Shown here: positions 43,516-53,083 of the stretch, in pieces
How positions within the stretch are numbered: the stretch's first letter is position 1
How the letters are laid out: each line of letters opens with the position of its first letter
NCBI GenBank assembly: GCA_003439945.1
Contig: QVRM01006610.1
Coordinates: 248,001-312,000 of the forward strand
Direction of reading: 5' to 3'
Origin: Dermanyssus gallinae
Taxonomy: Eukaryota > Arthropoda > Arachnida > Mesostigmata > Dermanyssidae
DNA: 64,000 nucleotides
Notes under the pieces: generated by a model
The model's database searches: none
Told to the model about the DNA's origin: nothing
Seen by the model: only the letters and a program-made list of their open reading frames with translations
Position numbers and translations under genes: made by a program

Positions 43516-43845
43516 TTACACCTGCTGTACGACTGGTCCTGTCAACTTCCGCTACGCTAGCTTCGACTCGACTTGTATCGAGCTTTAAATCCTGGCATAT
43601 CTTGACTAAATCTGCGCGTGCGAGATTTCTGTTTGCAATCTTGTGTTTGCATCTTTTGCACTATACGTTAGATCAAAGAATAACAAATGTTGTATTGAAA
43701 ATGACTCTCAAGACTGAAAACTCTTTGCATTCCTTATAATTTGGCTTTCACGCTCAATTGCTCATTTTTAGAAGACATTTTCGCCCTTCGTTCCATTGGA
43801 AGAAAAATATTGTTGTGCTACCCTCAAAGTTTGCTGGAATACCTT

Positions 43846-43855
<10 letters not shown>

Positions 43856-43894
<39 letters not shown>
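43856..43894. repeat. (TA)n microsatellite
   Basis: A simple TA tract. Confidence 0.95.
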
Positions 43895-43898
<4 letters not shown>

Positions 43899-43899
43899 G

Positions 43900-46871
43900 T
43901 CCAAGAGGAATAAAGGCGAATAATCACGAGAGGGCTGGATATCCAATGAGGCAGTAGGAGTAGTCTAGTGCGGCTGGGCACAAGGCCCGCTCAAGTTAAA
44001 AACTCTTAATTGCAAAGTACAGGCGGGCAGCAAGTGCTGCTGCGCCCACATTTAGAGAGCGTATGCGAGTGACCACCACATATTGCTCGGCGGCCTGTCA
44101 CCGTGCCGTCTACGTTACTACTCGAGCTGAAGACCGAATAAGAATAAAAAAACATCAGCCCGTGCGAACGGTGGTCACGGTGGTGGGAATGGCGGCAAAA
44201 CACTGAAATTTTCCTCTGAAAAAGCGATTGTGAGGTGGCCCGGCTACCCCGGTTGTCGGAGCGGCGACTCTGGACTGAGCAAATGAACCTTCTGAGATCG
44301 GTCGGCCGGTCGTGGCAGCTACGGTGGCAGCGTTCATTAAACAACACCCCTCCCCCTTCCCTCTCCAGGAGCCAGCAGGAGCAAAATTGGTAGGCTTCTA
44401 TGGCAGTCTTTACCGGCCACGAGGACGGCATCGGCACTAGCTAAAGACACACACGCCTCTCCCGTTTCGTCCACGCAAGGAACTATAACACAATTTAACT
44501 GAATTGAAGACCGCTGCTTGCGAGGTGACTGCTACACTGTAATTCGTAACGGCAGTATTGTAAATATTATATAATTAGTATATAGTAGTAATTGTGATAA
44601 ATTTTTTTTATCGTGCAAGACAGCGCATTTGTATTCAGTTTTAAAGTTAGTGTTTTGTAGTTGTTAGTAGTTATTTGTAATAATTGTACATGTTAATACT
44701 AAAAAGCCCTTGCTAAAAAATATTATTATTAGATAGTGACAACGCCCACGCTTACTAGACTCTGGAAGCCAGACAAAAAGCAGTCGATACGCCATATAGA
44801 GCAGCTGACACCGAGCCAGGTTCTAAATTGATGAAACCATCTGGAGTCGTCTTTGAGACTACTAACATGAACGAGAAGAACATGTCGAGAGACAGGAGAA
44901 GATAACGGAAATTCGAAAGGGGCGAAAGTGTGAAAACGAAAAAAAAAGAGAGAAATAGGCAAATCGAGTTGACGGTTCTCAAAGGCTGAATGCCCCGTCC
45001 CCGCACTGGCCAGTCCGGACATGCGATCCGGTCCAAGCACATGATGCCCCATCTATTATACATAGAAATAACGTGTGTATCGTTCACTGTAAGAAGGGAA
45101 TGTGTGCTTGGGTGTGGCTTTGTGAGCGTCTCGATATTCGATGTGTATGAGGTGTATGTGCAACGATGAACGACCGAATTTAGCAAACGAAAACGATAGA
45201 AACTGAGAAAATACATAGAAAACTACTAGTTGATAGCTAGAGCAGGCGAGAGAGAGAGAGAGAGCGCGACTTTGAGCTAATTGTAAAGAAACTGCGGAGG
45301 AACGGAGAAATTCGAGAAAAAAAACAAATGGGAATGCTGAGTGCTTCTGAAGCCAGAGTCAGGTGTAAAAGTGGGAGGAAGGAAGAAGAGAGAGAGAGAG
45401 ACGGAGAAGCTAGAGAGAGAGAGAGAGACCTCTGTTGTAGGAGGAGTTGGGAGTGGTTGTTGCAGCAGTAGCTGTAGTAAGACTCGTAGTAATAGTAGTA
45501 GTAGTACCTGCAGTCGTTGCTGCAGTTAAGTAGTGCTGGCGCACAGAACACACAGAAAAAGAAACAGAAGGAGCAGCAGCACAGAGCGGCAGCGCAAGAG
45601 ACGGAACGTCGTTGAGCACAGTCACCGACTTTGACTTTGCGTTGCTTGCTGGTGTGCGCCGCTAGCCAGGCAGTGATGCCAGCGTTTGAAGAAGGAGGGG
45701 GGAGGGGGGGGGGGGACGAAGGCAAGGCGACAGCATGCAGCAGAGGACATACAGCCGGATCGAGGAGCAGGAGCAGCATCAGCATCAGCAGCATCAGAAC
45801 CCCAGCAGCGGCAGCAGCAGCAGCAGAGGCGGGGGTTTTTGTTGAGGAACAAGCGGTCGGCGTACCGGCGAAGAGGGAGACTCTCCTCCCCACACAGACA
45901 CAAAAATACACGTAGTCGTACATACATACATACATACATACATAGACTCAGCTCCAGCTCTGAAGTAGAGCCGAGAGGTGGGTTTTTATGAAAACCTAAA
46001 AATCACCAAAAGCAAATGACGAGGACGCCGAAAAAGCAGAAGAGCAAGAAGAAAAAGAAGAAGAGGAAAAAATACGTTGAAGAAGAACGAACCGCCGTTG
46101 CTGCTGCTGCTGCTGTACCAACAGCGATGGATGGTGGTGGTGGTGGTGCTGGATAGCAAGACGGTCGGTGGTGCCGCGTCAACGCATCAAATGAGATGGA
46201 TTTTTGTAAAATTCTGTTTTGCGTTTATGACGACAACGGCCGTCGCGGCCTCCCCTGAATCATCATCATCATCATCATCCAGAGGCCTGTCAGCCTGCCT
46301 TGCAAAACCGGCTTGCTTCTCCAGCTCTTCATCAGTCCGTCATTTTTTCCTCATTTTGCGATCACTCTTGTAATCTTGCGCACTCCTCCATCATCGCGTC
46401 ACGCGTTCTTCTTCCTCTCTGTCTCTCTCTCCCTCTCTCCCTTTCTTTTTCACTCTTGATTTTTCTATTTCTATTTTTAGTTTGCTGCGCCTGCTTTCGA
46501 AGCGAAAAGAAAACGAAGCAGACTGGCTGTTTGGCCAGGGCTGTGCTTGTGCTCTCATCCCCTATTTCCGCTCCTCCGAGTCTTCCTCTATCACCGAGGC
46601 CGCCGATTCTCTGTCATATCGTCTCGCACGCATGCGCAGTGGACTGATTGCTGCTGCTGCTGCAGCTGCATCTGTTGTCAATGTGCCACCATAGCCATAG
46701 AGGACGGCGACAGATAAAGACACTATGGCGTCATCGAGATTGAGTCAGACACGATGAGACGACACTCAATGCTATGCAACACATAAAAAAAGCATGTTTA
46801 ACGCATATATTTGTACGTACAGACAAACGCATAGAACGAGAGCTATGGAGGGACGTATGCACACATGCATG
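43900..46871. other. Low-complexity purine/pyrimidine DNA, no gene
   Basis: GAGAGA runs near 45250-45270 and 45390-45430, CAG runs near 45770-45830, a G run near 45702, CTCT near 46420-46450, and CAT runs near 46260. Open frames on both strands are repeat-driven. Confidence 0.5.
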
Positions 46872-47036
46872 CATCCCTATAGCTCCCTGTAGTCCTATAG
46901 TACATACATCCCTATAGCTCCCTGTAGCCATATAGTACATACATCCCTAGAGCTTCCTGTAGCCCTATAGTACATACATCCCTATAGCTCCCTGTAGCCA
47001 TATAGTACATACATCCCTATAGCCCTGTAGTACATA
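46872..47036. repeat. 35-bp minisatellite, about 4.7 units
   Basis: The unit CATCCCTATAGCTCCCTGTA... ending GTACATA repeats at 46872, 46907, 46942 and 46977 with a few substitutions. It ends with a 10-bp-shortened unit. Confidence 0.9.
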
Positions 47037-47149
47037 CATTCCTCCATAGCTCTCGTTCTACTGGCTGATTTTCAGCATTCTTTCAGCCGTTCCTTCTTCT
47101 CGCTCTACTTTCATCACGCGACTCGATGTGGCCTGTTCGCTGAGCGGCT

Positions 47150-47175
47150 GTTGAGTGCACGTACGTGCACTCAAC
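47150..47175. repeat. 26-bp perfect palindrome
   Basis: GTTGAGTGCACGT reads into its own reverse complement with no spacer. A CACGTG E-box core follows within ten bases (near 47180). It could be a binding site for a dimeric factor or a cruciform. Confidence 0.9.
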
Positions 47176-48500
47176 GCGTGCACGTGCAACAGGCTGGCTG
47201 GCTGGTGGATTGACGTACGTCTTTGCCTGCGTGTCCATATACACGTCCATATCAAGTGACAAGGCGTAGTGACTCGACGTAGAGCGAAAAAACAAGGCAG
47301 GGATCGTGCTGGTGCTGTTCGGTTCGTGGTGATGATGGAATGTCAAAATTCTGTAACGGGTACTATTACCCCGCTACTTTGGTATGCACGTGCAATTTTA
47401 AGTCCACATTCTACTGATTCGGAACCGGAATTACAAAAAAATACGTATAAAAATACGTATAAGCTAGTTTTTCCTACAGTTGCGGATCAGTAGGAAAAAC
47501 GTTCTTGCCTGTGGTTGTCAAAACCTGCACGCCACCGCGCAACCACGCTCAAGGCGGTCAATAACGGTGTCAATGCTAGCGGTCGTAGTTGTTGTTGTTG
47601 TTGCAGGTCGTCCTCGTCGTTTTCGTTGACGTCTTGTTGTTGGGAACTGTGATGGCAGAGACGCGTAGAGTTCGTCCAGAGGAGCTTCAGTTGTTCCAAC
47701 AAGTAGCGCCAACAACGGTGGCTGTTTTTCGCCAAATTTTTTTAACGCTTTGACAACCACATTTTAGACGCTCGTAATAGGCTAAGTTGCCTGTGGCACG
47801 ATATCGTCTAAGTGCATCTATCGTCATCGCGTTCTCGTACTGGAATTATATAGGCTTTCTCCAGCAGATGTATGTAGCAGCAAGGCAATGATAACCACGT
47901 TCAACAATTTCAGCTAGCACGGCCAGGGCTCGAACTAGCGATGTTTTGCTAACCGTGGTTGCCATGGCAACGCCCCGTTTCGAACGTGCGTTAGCCGTCT
48001 AAGCCACCGCCTTTTTTCACGCAAGGTAAACAGAAGGGCAAGGAAAAATGATACATAGATATATATGTAAGTGGATGGATGACTGACTGACTGACCGGAA
48101 CTATGAATTCATCAATGATGGTTGTATAACGAAAACTGTGAAATGAAACTATACTAGATCACGAAACGTGCCAACAACCAATCGAACCGACGACTACACT
48201 ATAAAGCAGGACGCAAAAGGCATGACGGGGAGGACGATATCCACTCCTTACAGACCTCAGATACCCGCCTACTGCCGCCGACATGCTGCAATAGCAAAAA
48301 AAACCCTGTGAACGAATCAGGAGCCGGGCAGGAGGAGCGGGACGGGGCTGTATGCAGAGAGCGTTCAGAGACGGGATGAGAGAGGGCGTGCGATGGGAGG
48401 TGGAAAGAGCACGTGAGGTAGGGAAATAGGAAACACACTTCGAGAGCGAAAGAGAGAGATAGCAGCAAAGCAAAGAAGAACGGAACGACAACGCCAGAGG
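47176..48500. other. Unassigned DNA
   Basis: Contains a tRNA-like relic on the minus strand near 47926-48006 (TGGCTTAGACGG head and B-box AGTTCGAGCCC) and GTT runs near 47590. No gene is supported. Confidence 0.4.
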
Positions 48501-49345
48501 AAGGCTATCAAAAACTGCAAAAATTCGTTGTTGCTGCTGCTGCTGCTGTGGGTGGTGCTTCTGAAGCCTCCAGAAGCGCTTTACTTAAAAACCATGCTTT
48601 GAGCTGGCTGGCTACGCTGCCACCGCCGCCGCTAGCGGGGCAGGGGCAAATGCCGACTTCGGGGGTGTGGGGTAGATCCACCGGGATGACGACGACAACA
48701 ACGACGACGACGACGACGAGAATGAGAAAACAGAGCAACAAAAACGCACTGCGTGTAGTGTGCGGTTCAGGGGGTGGTGGTGGCGGCGGCAGAGAAAAGA
48801 TGGGCAAGTTGGCGGCTAAAGAATAATATACGTGGACGTCGTCGGCCGGGGGCGCGCCGACGTCATCGGACGCTGCCGACGCTCCGAGGCAAAAATCGAC
48901 AGACCCACAGACCGGCCGACCCATCCATCGGCCGCCGAGGAGGGCATCGCGTGTAGCGGCGCTTTACAAAAACCCACCAGTAAAAAGTTTTTCCTGCTTT
49001 TTAGCCGGAGGTCGTTTGCGCTATGGTGCGTCAGCGCGGCGCTGGCGCGGGGTCCCGTTGCCCCCAATACCCCGCCCGTTCTTCATTCTTTCGGTCCTTC
49101 GGTCGGTCGGTCGGTCGTGCGTTCGTTTGACCGTCCTCCTGTTGGTCGGCCTGGATGTGTGTACGCTGTGTTTTATTTTTCTCTCCATCCTTATTTTGGA
49201 TTTGATTTTTTGTTCGTTGGAAAAAGCTAAGTTCGCTCTTCTTTGCTATGCTGTGCTGCGCCGCAGAATCTTCTGCGGCGGTGGCTACTGCTGCTGCTGC
49301 AGCAACAGCAGCAGCAGCGAGATCTTGATGCTGTTCTCTTGGTCT
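48501..49345 (+). repeat. GC-rich duplicated block, copy 2
   Basis: The collinear partner of 2091-2965. The best block, about 48951-49004, matches 2562-2613 with about three substitutions and one indel. Copy 2 carries an insertion near 48548-48570 (GGGTGGTGCTTCTGAAGCCT) absent from copy 1. Both copies have (CGACC)-type runs and CTG repeats at equivalent places. It is the same orientation as copy 1, 46.4 kb away. Confidence 0.8.
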
Positions 49346-49829
49346 AGGTGCTGGTATTGCTTCGAAACTGGTGGGACGGGTATCAGAGCGTCGACAACGT
49401 TCCTGGCCCCCGGCTGGCCTAACAGACGGCCTGCCAAGCCGAAAGCTAGCAGTCATCCGGGCCTCCCCCCGGCGAGACCTCTTGCTGGGGTGTTAGCCAG
49501 CAATGCGATGGCGGCATCCCCGCACGGAGGAATGGGCTTTGTGGGGGAAGATAGTAGTAATAATAATAACAACACGTGCCGCACTAAATAGTCAGCTGCA
49601 GCAATGGTAAAAGCAGCATAGGGACAACAAAGAATACTAGAAGAATTCAGTTGTCGTCGTCGTCGTCGTCGCCTTTACCTAGGTTGTGCTTGTCGGGGGT
49701 ACTATGACCGTCTGTCGGACCGAGCCCGCCACTATAGTGTTTCCAGATTACTTACGATAAATTGTACTAGTATAGTACAATATTTTATACATTTCTCATA
49801 TTTTTCTAGGCTAACAATATCGTTGACAC
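49346..49829. other. Unassigned DNA
   Basis: A GC-rich tail of the duplicated block to about 49550, then (GTC)n near 49650-49670 and AT-rich sequence. Confidence 0.4.
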
Positions 49830-50351
49830 TTAGTTCGCAGTATCGCTGACTGTAGTGGCGCGTGCTTTCATAAATGAGCAGTTGATTGAGTATGCGGTAA
49901 CGTCCGATATTGCACTCTCCACATTATTTACATACGAACTCGCATTGTTTTCATAGCAATGTTCTTTCAAGCATTTGAGGTAATCGTAATCGTGCCGTGT
50001 TATTCGACATTTTATAGATCTGTTTCTGTGCGATGACAACTTCCACCTCATGCTGCAAAACGCAGGCCCTTCGACATAAAGGCCAATTACAAATGCGATA
50101 ATGATGAGACCCATTATAAATGCTATAATGTGGCGATTGTCTCTACATTCTCTGTAGGTTTCTAAGGTTTGTGTACAGAATGGTATCTCGTTTAGTACCA
50201 AATCTGCTACTAATATGCGTTGGCGGCATAATTCTTGTGCAAGCGTCATCGATGCGTTTTTTGGCAAGCCCAACGTGCGCTTTACGTAGTAAGATTTTAT
50301 CGTATCTACGTTAAATTCTGACAATGTAACATGAGAGACAATTGTATGCAT
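49830..50351 (-). CDS. Hypothetical single-pass membrane protein or terminal exon
   Basis: A 173-codon frame on the minus strand with varied composition and no repeats. It has one clear membrane segment (about residues 75-94, HIIAFIMGLIIIAFVIGLYV), several Cys, and Asn-x-Ser/Thr sites on both sides. The frame may start at the ATG at 50351 or after an acceptor-like TACATTGTCAG near 50317. The length is unusual for chance in AT-rich DNA. I recognise no family. Confidence 0.35.
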   Translation of the reverse strand: MHTIVSHVTLSEFNVDTIKSYYVKRTLGLPKNASMTLAQELCRQRILVADLVLNEIPFCTQTLETYRECRDNRHIIAFIMGLIIIAFVIGLYVEGPAFCSMRWKLSSHRNRSIKCRITRHDYDYLKCLKEHCYENNASSYVNNVESAISDVTAYSINCSFMKARATTVSDTAN

Positions 50352-50439
50352 ACTTTATATCTTACGTTTATCTTACTAATATCTTAGTTTAGGTACATTT
50401 TGTATTTTGAATAGGTTTAGCGCGATTTTTAGTTTTAGC

Positions 50440-50670
50440 TCAGTAACGATTGTTGTCCAGAATCATGGCTGCGGTGGCCTTGTCTTGCTTTTTTATATGA
50501 CTGTTGAATAACACACGGAGCGTCACTGTTATTCCTAGATAGCAAAAGCGATTATCGAGTTTATAATTCACTACGTCAATCATATAGTCGCGAACAACAA
50601 CGACGGGCGCCATCGAAGATAAGCAGGAAGCGAAGAAAAAAACGGAATTAAAGGAAAGGTGCAACAGCAT
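50440..50670 (-). CDS. Hypothetical small secreted or signal-peptide exon
   Basis: A 76-codon minus-strand frame starting with a hydrophobic signal-like stretch (MLLHLSFNSVFFFASCLSS) and ending with a TGA. It lies just upstream of the 49830-50351 frame on the same strand and might be its first exon, but I found no phase-compatible consensus donor. No domain was recognised. Confidence 0.25.
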   Translation of the reverse strand: MLLHLSFNSVFFFASCLSSMAPVVVVRDYMIDVVNYKLDNRFCYLGITVTLRVLFNSHIKKQDKATAAMILDNNRY

Positions 50671-51514
50671 ACGAGACGAAGAAGCTAAAACATTTATTGT
50701 TGTTGCGGCCGAGAAACGTATCTCGGCAAAACCAATGATCGTTTGGCAGAGATATTGACCATATTCTCAAATTTCGCCGCCCCTCCTCGAATCTCTAGAA
50801 AAGGAGCCGCTGGCGTTGATATCGTTACATGTATCTAATACCAACGACGTGTGCGAAACATTTCAAGCACAGCGATTGTATAATAAGGTTATCGCACCAG
50901 AGGCTTATAGTATTCGTGAGGCTTATAGTATAAAGCTTATTCCGCTTCCTAGGTTTGCTTGGGTCGTCACGTGCTTTCGGGCAATGCCTTGTATTATTTC
51001 CGATAACGACTCGCGAAACAAATGTGTCGACCAACATTTCAGCGTCTTGATAACAGTGCATGTGTGACTATGATGATTGTATCACAACAATTTTATATGA
51101 TAATAAAAGTGGTTTTATGTTATGTCTACAAAAGAGCCAGACGAGGTCCAGACGGATTAGTCAGTTAGAGTTTGCGAGAAGCAATTTCAGTCACTCCTTC
51201 AGTCTACCACAGGTATCACCGTATCGCGTCGCCCGTGCTTTACGTGCCCCAAGGCGCCGCCCTAATGGGCTCTCGTTCATACCTTTTCTGAAGAGCTAGA
51301 CCTTAGTCTAGGATGGCCCCGTGATAACTTTTTGACTTCTTCAGTTGTTGAAGAAGAGAAAAATTCGAAAGTACTCGGGTCTGTATCCTTCCAGTAGCTA
51401 GCTCATTTCGACAAGTTTGTAATATAAATTGATGAATAATTTCTAGTAGTTTATCATCCTCTCGTTTGCAAAAGTAACTTGGGTAGGCAGGTTAGACAGG
51501 TGTTGTAACAGGAG

Positions 51515-51567
<53 letters not shown>

Positions 51568-52290
51568 GTAAAGCATACCAAATAGTATTTTCCGCAACAC
51601 ATGTATTATTAGTTACAACATCATTATTAGCATAGTCGATACGATAGCTACGAATCAAAAGGGTCTGCATTTATGTGGCTATCTCGCCCTCATTGTGCCT
51701 ATTAAGCCAAGGCAGCAGGCGTCTTAGACGGTACTCCCAGGTTGCTAAGGCCCGGGGCATTAACCGTCTAGCCCGGAGTCCATGTGCAGCACACTTCCCC
51801 CGTATATAATAGTAGCCTTAACAGCCCTCGAATGGGCCACGACAAAATTACAATATGTATTCGTTGCCACTTAACCGATATCGTATGCCTTGCCTCCCGC
51901 GCCAACAAAAGTGATCTCGGGAATGTTACTATTGGGAGCTTGTACCGTCTAACCGACTTTCAAGTGGGCGCGTGAAGGTCCCCGCAGCGCGCGGAAGTCG
52001 CGCATCAGCGGACCGACGCCGGAAAGAGAGTACTCCCGCTAAAACTCGACTCTTAGTCAAAATTTTATATTTAAGCAGCTGCTTCTGCACTTCATAAAAC
52101 GGAAGCGTCACGCACACAAATCTCGACTGATAGATTGTGAACGAAACGCCCAGTCTATTAATAGATTAATTACCATTAAAAACACAATGCCTCTAGAATA
52201 ATTTATTGATGTAACTGCTTCCACGATTATCTTCTAATGTCATCGCCGTTATCGCTGTTAAACTAGAGAACTGCAGAGGTTACCCTCTCA
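50671..52290. other. Unassigned DNA
   Basis: Contains a (TA)n tract at 51518-51564. Open frames on both strands at 50816-51067 overlap each other and show no domain. Confidence 0.4.
51518..51564. repeat. (TA)n microsatellite
   Basis: A simple TA tract. Confidence 0.95.
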
Positions 52291-52297
52291 GAGCCTC

Positions 52298-52467
52298 GTG
52301 CTTCGTGATGGGCGGTAGATAGCCATTCGTGTCGCGAAAACAATATGTAGCTCAATGAGCATGGCTCAAGGAAAAATCATCCGATCAACAACAGAAATCG
52401 AACCGGCGACGTCCTGGTAGGTGACAACCATGACCAGCGCACTAGCCCCCTAGATCACGCGGCCGCT
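52298..52467 (-). mobile_element. tRNA-derived SINE-like relic, second family, copy 2
   Basis: The minus strand carries an A-box-like TAGTGCGCTGGTC (52432-52444) and a B-box GGTTCGATTTC (52394-52404), followed by CTGTTGTTGATCGG. It is similar in order to 39565-39722. The copy is diverged, so boundaries are approximate. Confidence 0.5.
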
Positions 52468-52689
52468 TAAGTATAGCATTAAATGTCACCATATGTGCTA
52501 TAGTGCTTACAGGTCGAAAGTTAATGGCGCCAGCCCACCTCGTGAATGCATCTGTAGTGTGTAAACTAGATTGACGATTTTTATTTAGAAAGACACTAAG
52601 AGCCGCTCTTTAACTTAATGCTATTGGGCGAAGTTGTATTCATATAAACATTCTGCGACCAATGCCTACTAGTCCTATGTGCGGTTAAC

Positions 52690-52690
<1 letters not shown>

Positions 52691-52728
<38 letters not shown>
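52691..52728. repeat. (TA)n microsatellite
   Basis: A TA tract downstream of the phospholipase gene. Confidence 0.94.
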
Positions 52729-52944
52729 TCAAATAACTGCTAAATGAGCCAATACCGCTCCACCTATGCATAATCTGTGTATCACGGATATTAGGAGCAT
52801 CGTACATTGACGGACCGGAGGTGGAGATCGGCGACTAGCAAGTCACAGGTTCAACCCAGCGCAATGCATATCGTTTTAAATCGACACTTCGTTCATGTAT
52901 GCGATACATACGGAATTTTTCAGCAAATCGCCTCATCTGTGTTA

Positions 52945-53083
52945 TTAAAGAAACCCGCAAGCTTCGAGTTCACTCCGCGTGTTTCTTGTCTTCCATGTTG
53001 TTGGGTCGTTCGTTTGTACAAGACATCGGCTGTTGAAGACGTCGAAGTATATCGATGATACAATGTTGGCCTGGTCTTCGAAC
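52945..53083 (-). CDS. Phospholipase A2 gene, exon 5 (C-terminus)
   Basis: The acceptor GCGAGTGCAG precedes it and the phase matches exon 4. It encodes NIVSSIYFDVFNSRC, the conserved C-terminal segment, then 24 residues to the stop TAA at 52945-52947. A further cysteine near the end could pair within the domain. Confidence 0.82.

Larger units (their letters stand above)
41550..43560 (-). mobile_element. Degenerate non-LTR retrotransposon (same family as 58563-61237)
   Basis: On the minus strand, upstream ORFs (43515-43081 and 43077-42166) are followed by a decayed reverse-transcriptase region (about 42140-41570). The RT part shows GVVIKGGAGAAVHGARAYVE, then after a frameshift GVQQGDPLAPALY, a YDGTL remnant of the catalytic YLDD box, and TKKCEVTAFGG. 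Each has a counterpart in order in the copy at 58563-61237. Multiple stops and frameshifts make it inactive. Confidence 0.8.

Noticed and set aside
45237..45935. 232-codon minus-strand ORF
   Set aside because: Composed of Ala, Leu, Ser and Tyr runs from CAG, GAGA and AGT repeats, with no domain.
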